This document shows, one piece after another, positions 7,649 through 15,353 of a stretch of 64,000 nucleotides of DNA (position 1 is the first letter of the stretch; each line of letters starts with the position of its first letter). Source of the stretch: Hyphomicrobiales bacterium (GTDB lineage: Bacteria; Pseudomonadota; Alphaproteobacteria; Rhizobiales; Rhizobiaceae). A model generated the notes under the pieces. It searched no databases, had not been told where the DNA came from, and saw nothing but the letters and a program-made list of their open reading frames with translations. The stretch lies in NCBI GenBank assembly GCA_900470805.1, contig UCCA01000023.1, positions 248,001 to 312,000 of the forward strand, read 5' to 3'. A program made the translations under genes and the position numbers.

Positions 7649-9795
7649 TCACCCTGTCGGACTCGATCATCTTCTCGATACTGGCGATCGCATTGATCCT
7701 CGGATGCGCATGGCTGCTCGACAGCAGCCGGGGAAAGGATCGCGTCATCTTCGGCACCATCCTGGTGGTGATGCTCGTCAACTACCTCTACTTCCGCATC
7801 ACCGCGACGCTGCCGGATTTCGAGTGGAGCGCCTACGCGGTCTGGCCACGGATCTATCTCGGTTTCGAGATCGTCGTGATCTTCTATACCGTCCTGTCGA
7901 TCATCTTCTTCTTCCGCCGCACGGACCATAGTGCTGCCGCCGACGAGAGCGAGGCGCTGATCGCCAGCCATTCGCGGCACCCGGCCGTCGATGTCTTCAT
8001 CTGCACCTATAATGAAGAACTCTCGATCCTGGAGCGGACCATTCTCGCCGCAAAGGCAATCGATTACAGCAACTTCACGGTCTGGATCCTTGACGACGGC
8101 CGCCGTGACTGGCTGGCGGATTATTGCGACGAGATCGGCGTGCGGTATCTCCGCCGCAATGACAATGCAGGCGCCAAGGGCGGCAATATCAACAACGCGA
8201 TCCGGCGTTCGGCTGAAGATACCAACGCTCCTTTCATTCTGATCCTGGACGCCGATTTCGCGCCGCAGCGGGGCATTCTGAAGCGCACGGTGGGGCAGTT
8301 CGTCGATAGCGAGATCGGCCTGATCCAGACACCGCAGTTCTACTACAATGCCGATCCGGTCCAGCATAACCTGCTGGCGTCAAAGGCCTGGGTCGACGAC
8401 CAGCGGATATTCTTCGACGTCATGCAGCCGTCCAAGGACGGATGGGGCGCAGCCTTTTGCGTAGGCACCTCCTGTATCGTTCGGCGCGACGCGCTTGATA
8501 TGATCGGCGGCATGCCGCAGGAGACTGTGACGGAAGATATTCACCTGACCTACCGCCTGATGCAGAAGGGGCTGAGGACGCGCTGGCTGAACGAACGCCT
8601 GAGCGTTGGGCTGTCGGCCGAAAGCCTATCGGGATACATCACCCAGCGATGCCGCTGGTGCCTCGGGACGATCCAGGTGGCGCTGCTGAAGGATGGTCCG
8701 TTCTTCGGGCGCGGCTACAGCTTCATGCAGCGGCTGCATTACTTCCACGGGTTGCTGTTCTGGTTCTGCCGCCCCTTCATCCTGCTGCTGATGGCTGCGC
8801 CCCTGCTCTTCTACTTCCTCGGTCTCCCTGCCATCCTGATCGAGCCGGAGGCCTTTTTCCTCTACGCTCTGCCGATGGTCGCCGGCATGTGGGCTTTCCA
8901 TTCCTGGGTTTCGGGACGGCGCAGCCTACCGCTCTTCACCGAGGTGTCGCAGATGGTCTCGGCAATCCCGATCACCATCGCGCTCGTGCACGCGCTGTTC
9001 CACCCCTTCGGACGCCCTTTCAAGGTCACGGCCAAGGGCGAGGACCGCGGACGGGTGGAGGTGCTCTATCCGATCGCGGCAACGTTCTTCGGCATCATCG
9101 TGCTGACATTCATCGGCATGCTGAACGGGCCGCTGATGGGCACATACAACGACCTTGACGGCTTCAGTGTCGCCTGGGGCATGGTCGTGATGATCTACGC
9201 CTTCGTCTCAATGCTTGTCTGTATCGAACTGCCGCGCCAACCCCTCGACAAGCTAGAGTTGGTTCTCGACCGAAAGTCCCAGGCTGCCGGCGGCGGAAAA
9301 TCCTCGCCCTGCACGCTTGACACGATTTCCGTCGAGACGGCGAAGATCACCATGATGGACAGCGCTGCGCTCGGGCAGATACGGCTCGGCGATATACTCA
9401 TCATCGCGCCATTCGAAGATTTCGACGTGGCCGGACAGGTGCTCAGCATGGACCGGGCGAATGCCGGTATATCCCTTTCCATCGTTGCCGTCAGAGACCG
9501 TCGCGATGACTATGAAATCAGGAAGGGGCCGGAAGAGATCCGCCGCAAGATGATCCAGCGGATGTTCAGCGAAATGCCTGAGGTCATGCCGGCGCGCGCC
9601 CATCCGCTTCTTGCCGTGCAGGGCCTTTGGCAACGCATGTTTGGCCGTCCCGAGATTCTGATGGGCACGATCGAGCCGTTGACACTCAACACCCGGCAAA
9701 CGTCGCGGAAATCCTATAAATCGCGACTTTTCTCACCGAAACGGCCCCTGCTGCAGATCGGCAGCGGCACGGTTGCTCCGCCATTGGCGGAGTGA
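7633..9795 (+). CDS. BcsA/BgsA-like processive beta-glucan synthase (GT2)
   Basis: A 720-residue inner-membrane glycosyltransferase. Three N-terminal membrane segments (about 10-28, 37-54, 75-95) precede a GT2 domain carrying all processive-synthase motifs: DDG at 154-156, DAD at 206-208, TED at 300-302 and QRCRW at 338-342. More membrane helices follow (about 360-530), then a cytoplasmic tail of about 190 residues. The tail looks like a PilZ-style barrel but lacks a clean RxxxR/DxSxxG pair. This resembles the S. meliloti mixed-linkage glucan synthase BgsA, whose tail binds c-di-GMP, and also curdlan synthase. The start ATG has GAGGATC upstream and overlaps the previous gene. The product linkage cannot be read from sequence. 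Confidence 0.9.
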   Translation: MSPEVITLSDSIIFSILAIALILGCAWLLDSSRGKDRVIFGTILVVMLVNYLYFRITATLPDFEWSAYAVWPRIYLGFEIVVIFYTVLSIIFFFRRTDHSAAADESEALIASHSRHPAVDVFICTYNEELSILERTILAAKAIDYSNFTVWILDDGRRDWLADYCDEIGVRYLRRNDNAGAKGGNINNAIRRSAEDTNAPFILILDADFAPQRGILKRTVGQFVDSEIGLIQTPQFYYNADPVQHNLLASKAWVDDQRIFFDVMQPSKDGWGAAFCVGTSCIVRRDALDMIGGMPQETVTEDIHLTYRLMQKGLRTRWLNERLSVGLSAESLSGYITQRCRWCLGTIQVALLKDGPFFGRGYSFMQRLHYFHGLLFWFCRPFILLLMAAPLLFYFLGLPAILIEPEAFFLYALPMVAGMWAFHSWVSGRRSLPLFTEVSQMVSAIPITIALVHALFHPFGRPFKVTAKGEDRGRVEVLYPIAATFFGIIVLTFIGMLNGPLMGTYNDLDGFSVAWGMVVMIYAFVSMLVCIELPRQPLDKLELVLDRKSQAAGGGKSSPCTLDTISVETAKITMMDSAALGQIRLGDILIIAPFEDFDVAGQVLSMDRANAGISLSIVAVRDRRDDYEIRKGPEEIRRKMIQRMFSEMPEVMPARAHPLLAVQGLWQRMFGRPEILMGTIEPLTLNTRQTSRKSYKSRLFSPKRPLLQIGSGTVAPPLAE

Positions 9796-9899
9796 TCAAC
9801 CCTGCAGCAAGGCGGCCGAGGGCTGGACCTGTCCCGATAAGATAACTAGCCTGTTTCATTTTCGCGCGTTTTGAAAGACACCGGCTCCATAGCGCTTCA

Positions 9900-9925
9900 A
9901 GCGGAGCGCATGACCAAGCTCCGCT
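9900..9925. terminator. Stem-loop downstream of the glucan synthase gene
   Basis: Perfect 8-base arms (AGCGGAGC / GCTCCGCT) enclose a 10-base loop about 105 bases after the synthase stop. A weaker outer pairing (CCATAGCG with CGCTATGG) surrounds it. There is no T-run, so factor-independent termination is uncertain. The rest of 9796-10136 holds no gene I can support. Confidence 0.4.
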
Positions 9926-10038
9926 ATGGCGCCGTTTGGCCCACCGGCGGCATTGAAAGCGCTTCGTTCGCTTTATCGCGCCCTTGGTTCAGCAGGTTCA
10001 TCCGGCCCAATGAAAGGCGCGGTATCGAGAATTTCATT

Positions 10039-10046
10039 TGTCGACA
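10039..10046. promoter_or_regulatory. Candidate GntR/FCD operator
   Basis: TGTCGACA is an 8-base palindrome about 90 bases before the GntR start. It fits the FCD-type pattern of GT, a short spacer and AC, so it could be an autoregulatory site. It is only eight bases long and could be chance. Confidence 0.3.
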
Positions 10047-10136
10047 TAAAACATCTTATTTGAAGTCAAAAGCTGTGAAAGCTAAAAAGGTGCACAATGG
10101 GCATCAAGCCCCACTTCCGATCGGAGGAGCACTGCT

Positions 10137-10850
10137 TTGACAGACATGTCCGGCAAGGAACGCCAAGCTGCCCACAGGCGCGGTTATGGCGTATCGACCG
10201 TTTACGAGGTCCTGCGCAACGAGATCATCGAATTGAAACTCCCGCCGGGCAGTCCGATCGACGAGCAGCAGCTGTCGGATCGATTTTCGCTGTCGCGCAC
10301 GCCGATCCGCGAAGCATTGGTCCGGTTGGCAACCGAAGGACTGATTACGACGCTCACCAATCGCGCGACGATCGTCTCCAACATCGACTTCCTTGGTCTT
10401 GCGGAGTTTTTCGATGCGCTGACGCTGATGTATCGCCTGACGACGCGGCTCGCCGCTTCCAACCACGCCGCCAGCGACATAGACAATATAGAATCGCTGC
10501 AGAAAAGCTTCGAGGACGCCGTCGAGCATCGCGATGTGCTCAGCATGATATCGACCAATCGAGACTTCCATGTCGCGATCGCGATGGCTGGCCGCAACCG
10601 ATACTATACCGAGCTGTTTACGCGACTGCTCGACGAGGGACGGCGAATTCTCAGACTCTATTATTCTTCCTTCAATGATGTATTGCCCCGGCAGTATGTG
10701 GGCGAACATCAGGACCTGATCCAGGCAATCATAAGACGCGACGTCGAGGCTGCGGACAGCTTGGCCGCCGCCCACGCCGATCAGATCGTTACCCAGATAC
10801 GATCCTACATCACCGCGGATTCCCGGCAATCGTCGCAAATCAGACTTTAG
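10137..10850 (+). CDS. GntR-family (FCD) transcriptional regulator
   Basis: A 237-residue regulator with an N-terminal winged helix (about 18-85, including LSDRFSLSRTPIREALVRLATEGLI) and a C-terminal all-helical FCD ligand-binding domain with a metal/ligand histidine pattern (FHVAIA, GEHQDLIQAI, AAHADQI). The start is taken as TTG 10137 because GGAGGA lies 7 bases upstream; the in-frame ATG 10146 is too far from it. The gene stands alone: the polysaccharide locus ends 340 bases before and the next genes are on the other strand. Its target is unclear. Confidence 0.88.
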   Translation: MTDMSGKERQAAHRRGYGVSTVYEVLRNEIIELKLPPGSPIDEQQLSDRFSLSRTPIREALVRLATEGLITTLTNRATIVSNIDFLGLAEFFDALTLMYRLTTRLAASNHAASDIDNIESLQKSFEDAVEHRDVLSMISTNRDFHVAIAMAGRNRYYTELFTRLLDEGRRILRLYYSSFNDVLPRQYVGEHQDLIQAIIRRDVEAADSLAAAHADQIVTQIRSYITADSRQSSQIRL

Positions 10851-11014
10851 CGACAAGCGCACGTGCCGGATATCTCGATAATATTTTAATTGTCGGCAAA
10901 CAGTCAGCCGGCCAATTGCCTGTAAAACGCGACGACCGGCGGCATCAGATGCCCAGGCTCGCCGGCACCGGCGCGGAAACCAAAGCTGCGGAGGGCATCA
11001 GGACTAGACAGAAG

Positions 11015-11048
11015 AGGTGGCCCGGGCAGACATTGCCCGCGGCCACCT
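11015..11048 (-). terminator. Strong hairpin terminator of the alpha/beta hydrolase gene
   Basis: The arms at 11015-11028 and 11034-11048 pair over 14 positions (AGGTGGCC and CGGGCA with their complements, one bulged base), with a 5-base loop. It begins 8 bases after the hydrolase stop on the minus strand and is followed by a moderately T-rich stretch (CTTCTGTCT). Confidence 0.75.
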
Positions 11049-11055
11049 AGTCTCA

Positions 11056-11892
11056 TCAGGATTGAACGAATGCGAGCAGGTCTGCATTCAGGACGTCTGC
11101 ATTGACGGTCAGCATGCCATGCGAGAAACCCGGATAGGTCTTCAGCATTCCGTTCTTCAGAAGCTTGGCAGATTTCAGTGCAGAATCCGCGATCGGAACG
11201 ATCTGGTCGTCTTCGCCATGCAGAACCAGTGTCGGCACGGTGATCGCCTTCAAGTCTGCCGTCTGGTCTGTTTCGGAAAATGCCTTGATGCCATCGTAAT
11301 GCGCCTTGGCACCTCCCATCATACCCTGACGCCACCAATTCTGGATGACACCTTCCTGTACGGCTGCGCCGTCACGGTTGAAGCCATAGAACGGGCCAGC
11401 GGGCACATCACGGAAGAACTGCGCGCGGTTGGCGGCGAGCGCGGAACGGAAGCCATCGAAAACTTCGATTGGCAACCCGTCCGGATTGGCGTCGGTCTTC
11501 AGCATCAGCGGCGGCACTGCCGAGACGAGCACCGCCTTGGCGACGCGGCCGGCCGGCTGCCCATACTTGGCGACATAGCGGGCAACTTCGCCGCCGCCGG
11601 TCGAGTGGCCGATATGGACGGCATTCTTAAGATCGAGCGCTTCGACGACGGCAAAGGCGTCGGCTGCGTAATGGTCCATATCGTGACCCTCGGACACTTG
11701 GGCCGAGCGCCCATGGCCCCGGCGATCATGAGCGACGACGCGATAGCCCTTCGTCAGGAAAAACAACATCTGCGCATCCCAGTCGTCGGAAGACAGCGGC
11801 CATCCGTGATGGAAGACGATCGGCTGTGCATCCTTTGGGCCCCAGTCCTTGTAGAAGATATCGACGCCGTCCTTTGTGGTGATGGTAGCCAT
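11056..11892 (-). CDS. Alpha/beta hydrolase, cofactor-free haloperoxidase/esterase type
   Basis: A 278-residue alpha/beta-hydrolase fold protein. It shows the oxyanion segment FHHGWPLSSDDW, DRRGHGRS, the nucleophile elbow GHSTGGGE (Ser about 97), the acid LHGEDDQIVP (Asp about 226) and the catalytic His in FSHGML (about 256). This matches non-haem chloroperoxidase/arylesterase proteins. ATG 11892 is chosen because GAAGG lies just upstream and the conserved N-terminus starts there. It is the last of three genes (SDR, SnoaL-like, hydrolase) on this strand, but a 213-base gap suggests its own promoter. The physiological substrate is not predictable. Confidence 0.9.
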   Translation of the reverse strand: MATITTKDGVDIFYKDWGPKDAQPIVFHHGWPLSSDDWDAQMLFFLTKGYRVVAHDRRGHGRSAQVSEGHDMDHYAADAFAVVEALDLKNAVHIGHSTGGGEVARYVAKYGQPAGRVAKAVLVSAVPPLMLKTDANPDGLPIEVFDGFRSALAANRAQFFRDVPAGPFYGFNRDGAAVQEGVIQNWWRQGMMGGAKAHYDGIKAFSETDQTADLKAITVPTLVLHGEDDQIVPIADSALKSAKLLKNGMLKTYPGFSHGMLTVNADVLNADLLAFVQS

Positions 11893-12105
11893 GGTGTTTT
11901 TCCTTCGATAGGGTCTGTTGGGGAGCAGCGCTGGCTGCAACTCACGTCCTGCGATGTTGTCGTTTCAGCTCCCAGGCGACGTTCTGTTCGTCTGGTGAGG
12001 GCATATTGCCGCCGAATGATGGATACAACAATTGCATCAATAGTTCTTATTCAATTGCTTTTTCCGCAATGATGAATCCAAGGTCAAGGTGCTGCGCAAG
12101 TCCCG

Positions 12106-12495
12106 TCAAACCGGGATCTGCGGGCTGGTCGGATCAGGCGCGCCATCGAAAAACAGGTAGATGGCGGAAATCTTGCCGTCTCGTGCGACGATGAAATCTG
12201 TTCCGGCATAGGCCGGCGGCTCGCCAGGTGCGCCCGCCACCCATTCCATACGTCCAGCCTGATCATGTAGCACCGTCGCGGGAGCGATCGTGGTGTACCG
12301 GAAGTTCGGATGCATGGCACGGATGACGCCGGCGATGCGGACGATCTCTTCGCGACCGCGATAGATCCCGTGCGGCTCGACGAAAACCACGTCCTCGTGA
12401 AGGATATCCTCGGCCACCTTCCGACGGAGGGCGTCATCGCCCTCCCCGAAGATTTCCTGGAGGTTCCGTTCAAGCAATGTCGCGATGTCTGCCAT
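12106..12495 (-). CDS. SnoaL/NTF2-like family protein
   Basis: A 129-residue protein with the alpha+beta cone fold signature of the SnoaL/NTF2 superfamily: an N-terminal helix pair, then HEDVVFVEPHGIYRGREEIVRI, and a C-terminal strand set ending DFIVARDGKISAIYLFFDG. Members are isomerases, dehydratases or ligand-binding proteins. GAGGAG 7 bases before ATG 12495 supports the start. It lies 23 bases after the SDR gene and is probably co-transcribed with it. Exact role unknown. Confidence 0.8.
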   Translation of the reverse strand: MADIATLLERNLQEIFGEGDDALRRKVAEDILHEDVVFVEPHGIYRGREEIVRIAGVIRAMHPNFRYTTIAPATVLHDQAGRMEWVAGAPGEPPAYAGTDFIVARDGKISAIYLFFDGAPDPTSPQIPV

Positions 12496-12518
12496 CACGT
12501 TTCTCCTCACAGATCACG

Positions 12519-13274
12519 TCAGATCTGGGCCTGGCCACCATCAACAAACAGCTCGACACCGTTGACGAAAGACGCATCATCAGACGCAAGGAACAGGACA
12601 GCCTTGGCGATTTCTTCCGGCCTGCCGATACGTCCGGCCGGAATGAGGCTGGCAAGGTAGTTCTTGGTATTCTCGGCACTCTCGCCATTGCCGAAGAGTT
12701 CGTTAAGGCCGGCCGTATCGGTCACGCCGGGGCTGACTGCATTGACGCGGATATTGCGATCCTTGAGGTCGAGGATCCAGTTGCGAGCAAAGTTGCGCAC
12801 CGCCGCCTTCGTTGCCGAATAGACACTGAATGCAGGCGTTCCCGATATGCTGGTCGTCGAGGATGTGAGAACGATCGAAGCGCCATCGCGCAGCAGCGGC
12901 AAGGCCTTCTGAACGGTGAACAACGTGCCCTTCACATTCGTGTCGAATGTCTTCTCGTAATGTTCCTCGGTGATGGCGCCAAGCGGCACCATCTCTCCGC
13001 CGCCAGCGTTGGCGAAGACAACATCGATCTGCGCATGTCTCTGCTGGACGGCATCGTAGAGGCGGTCGATGTCGGTGAGCTTGCTCATGTCGGCCTGCAC
13101 GCCGGTCACCCGGCCGCCTATCTCCTTCACGGCCGCGTCGAGCTGTTCTTTACGACGGCCGGTGATGAAGACGGAAGCGCCTTCATTCGAGAAGGCCTTT
13201 GCGGTGGCGAGACCGATACCGCTTGTTCCGCCGGTAACGACTACAACTTTGTTTTCGAACTTTCTGGTCATCAT
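12519..13274 (-). CDS. SDR-family oxidoreductase
   Basis: A 251-residue classical short-chain dehydrogenase. It has the nucleotide-binding TGGTSGIG (about 14-21), NAG at about 89-91, catalytic Ser in LTSSTTS and the YSATK pair, and a C-terminal FVNGVELFVDGG. Arg residues after the second strand (TGRRKEQ) suggest NADP preference. AAAGGA precedes ATG 13274; ATG 13271 is an equal alternative. It is divergent from the adjacent LysR gene, which probably controls it. Confidence 0.9.
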   Translation of the reverse strand: MMTRKFENKVVVVTGGTSGIGLATAKAFSNEGASVFITGRRKEQLDAAVKEIGGRVTGVQADMSKLTDIDRLYDAVQQRHAQIDVVFANAGGGEMVPLGAITEEHYEKTFDTNVKGTLFTVQKALPLLRDGASIVLTSSTTSISGTPAFSVYSATKAAVRNFARNWILDLKDRNIRVNAVSPGVTDTAGLNELFGNGESAENTKNYLASLIPAGRIGRPEEIAKAVLFLASDDASFVNGVELFVDGGQAQI

Positions 13275-13317
13275 ATTTTCCTTTGTTGACGGCTCGTTGC
13301 CGTTGGAAAGACCATGA

Positions 13318-13333
13318 CATCAGAACGCTGATG
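13318..13333. promoter_or_regulatory. Candidate LysR binding site between divergent genes
   Basis: CATCAG-AACG-CTGATG is a perfect 6-base inverted repeat in the 104-base gap between the SDR and LysR genes. Position and symmetry fit a LysR-type site, though nothing ties it specifically to this regulator. Confidence 0.4.
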
Positions 13334-13378
13334 CAAATAGCCTCCAATAATGCTACTTAGCGTTCCACATGGAGAACG

Positions 13379-14281
13379 ATGATGCGATCTGATCTGAATG
13401 ATCTGGTTTACTTTGCGGAAGTGGTGGCCCATGGCGGCTTTGCGGCCGCAGGCCGCGCTTTGCGCGAGCCGAAATCAAAGCTGAGCCGCAGGATCGCCGG
13501 TCTGGAGGCGCGTCTAGGCGTGCGACTGATCGAACGCTCGAGCCGGCGGTTCCGGGTGACAGACGTCGGGCAATCCTTCTACGAACGCTGCAAGGCGATG
13601 CTGGCTGAAGCCGAACGAGCCGAAGCGCTGGTCGCGGAGGCGCAGTCCGAACCGCATGGCCTGATCCGCATGAGCTGCCCAACCGGTCTGGTAGAGCCGA
13701 TTTCCGATCTCGTCGCCCAATTCCTGGCGCGATATCCGAAGGTGCGCCTGCAACTTGTCGCGATCGATCGTCCCGTCGACCTGATAGAGGAGAGGATTGA
13801 CGTGGCGCTGCGTGTCAGGACCACGCTTGATGGAGATGCATCTCTCACGATGCGATCGCTGGGAAATTCGATCCGCATCCTTGTCGCAAGCGCGCAGATC
13901 GCCAGCCATGTCGGCAGCGTTGAGGACCTCGCGTCGCAACCGACGCTATCCACGACCGACGATCAGGGTGACGTCAATTGGTTTCTCGAAACAGATGATG
14001 GCAAGACGCATACGCTCCAGCATGAACCGAGGATCGGCTGCGCGGATTTCGCGGCAGTCAGGGCTGCAGCGATTGCCGGCTTGGGCGTTGCCCTTCTGCC
14101 CGACCACACCTGCAGGCAAGCGCTGGCGGAAGGCAAGCTTGTGCGTGTTCTTCCCGGATGGCGCGGCATGAAGGGTCTGGTGCATCTCGTCTTCACGACC
14201 CGCCGGGGCCTGCCACCGGCAGTACGCGCGTTCATCGACAGTTTAGCCGCCGGTTTTCCGAAAGATGCTTTGGCGCGATAG
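13379..14281 (+). CDS. LysR-family transcriptional regulator
   Basis: A 300-residue LysR regulator. The N-terminal winged helix (about 5-65) contains the AAGRALREPKSKLSRRIAGLEARLGVRL core, followed by a linker helix and a periplasmic-binding-protein-like effector domain (about 92-295). GGAGA sits just before the tandem ATGATG. It is divergent from the SDR gene, the usual arrangement for a LysR regulator and its target. It belongs to the subgroup often annotated as DNA-binding activators of SDR/quinone-stress genes, which is a loose resemblance only. Confidence 0.92.
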   Translation: MMRSDLNDLVYFAEVVAHGGFAAAGRALREPKSKLSRRIAGLEARLGVRLIERSSRRFRVTDVGQSFYERCKAMLAEAERAEALVAEAQSEPHGLIRMSCPTGLVEPISDLVAQFLARYPKVRLQLVAIDRPVDLIEERIDVALRVRTTLDGDASLTMRSLGNSIRILVASAQIASHVGSVEDLASQPTLSTTDDQGDVNWFLETDDGKTHTLQHEPRIGCADFAAVRAAAIAGLGVALLPDHTCRQALAEGKLVRVLPGWRGMKGLVHLVFTTRRGLPPAVRAFIDSLAAGFPKDALAR

Positions 14282-14427
14282 AAAAGTGATAAGCAACCTT
14301 TGAGCGCATTTTCGCCTCGCAGCCCCTCAAGCCTTCATAGAGGTTAGGCTCCATGCAGCTACCTTGAATCAGGCCGACCATGCACTCATCGAGAAACGTT
14401 GCGTGCTGCGCTGTCCGTTATGGGACC

Positions 14428-15342
14428 TCAGCGGGTCCCGCACTCGTTGCCGTGGTGTTGTTCCAATACACCGAGGACTTCGTGTCTGAGAGGAATAGAC
14501 GACTGCGCTCCGGCCTTCAAACATGCGATGCTTGCAGCTGTAACGGCAATTGTGGTCGCCTCAAGGAGTGATCCGCCACGATCCAGCTCCGCCGCGAAAT
14601 ATCCGCAAAAGGTGTCGCCCGCGCCAACCGTATCTCTTGGCTGGATGGTTGGTGCAGCGACTTCGAAATACTCCAATGGCGAGGCTACGCCGACGCCGTC
14701 TGCCCCCTTGGTCACGACGATCGTCTGGTTATGGCGGCGGCTCCAAGCCTGCATCGCGGTCGAGGCATCAACGCCGCCGCTCAGTTGTGACCACTCGTGC
14801 TGGTTTGCAATGACGATATCGGCGAGTCGTGACAATTCGGCGGAAGTTTCGTCGAAAGGAGAGACGTTGAGAATCGTCCTGATGCCACACGTGCGTGCGA
14901 GTTCCAGGGCGCGGTGTGTCGCGGCAAATGGTATCTCCTGCTGCAAGACAAGCAATCCGCCCTTGGCCCGTTGAACGGCAGTTGCTGCCGCGTCCGCGCC
15001 GACAAGACCGTTGGCCCCTTCCACCACGACGATACAATTCTCTCCGCGGCTGTCGACATAGATGTTCGCCGATCCAGTTTCCTCTTCGACGACTGCGATC
15101 TCCGAAATAGGAATGCCGGCTTCGACAAGTTCGCGAAGCGCCGTCTCGGCGTACCGATCAGGTCCTACGGCGCCGAAGAAGGCAACCTCGGCGCCGGCGC
15201 GCTTTGCCGCGAGAACCTGATTGGCCCCCTTGCCGCCGCCGAAGTAGCGCCGACTGCGAGCGTGAACGGTTTCGCCTGCAAGCGGGAGGCTTTCGACTTC
15301 AAGGCAAATGTCGATGTTAACCGAACCGAGCACGACGATCAT
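14428..15342 (-). CDS. rbsK: Ribokinase (PfkB family)
   Basis: A 304-residue PfkB sugar kinase. The N-terminal GSVNIDICLEVESLPLAGET and FGGGKGANQVLAAKRAG motifs are the ribokinase signature, and the C-terminal DTVGAGDTFCGYF holds the anion hole and catalytic Asp. It would phosphorylate ribose released by the nucleoside hydrolase encoded upstream. It is the last gene of a ten-gene minus-strand run, 11 bases after the hydantoinase. AGGTGGG precedes ATG 15342. A related pentose or nucleoside kinase activity cannot be excluded. Confidence 0.88.
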   Translation of the reverse strand: MIVVLGSVNIDICLEVESLPLAGETVHARSRRYFGGGKGANQVLAAKRAGAEVAFFGAVGPDRYAETALRELVEAGIPISEIAVVEEETGSANIYVDSRGENCIVVVEGANGLVGADAAATAVQRAKGGLLVLQQEIPFAATHRALELARTCGIRTILNVSPFDETSAELSRLADIVIANQHEWSQLSGGVDASTAMQAWSRRHNQTIVVTKGADGVGVASPLEYFEVAAPTIQPRDTVGAGDTFCGYFAAELDRGGSLLEATTIAVTAASIACLKAGAQSSIPLRHEVLGVLEQHHGNECGTR

Positions 15343-15353
15343 ATGAAACCCAC

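Noticed and set aside
9871..10140. Possible small gene before the GntR regulator
   Set aside because: No ribosome site, runs through a stem-loop and over the GntR start, and its composition looks non-coding.
11017..12072. Long plus-strand open frame opposite the alpha/beta hydrolase
   Set aside because: It is the antisense of a gene with a complete catalytic triad and RBS; its own translation has no family pattern.
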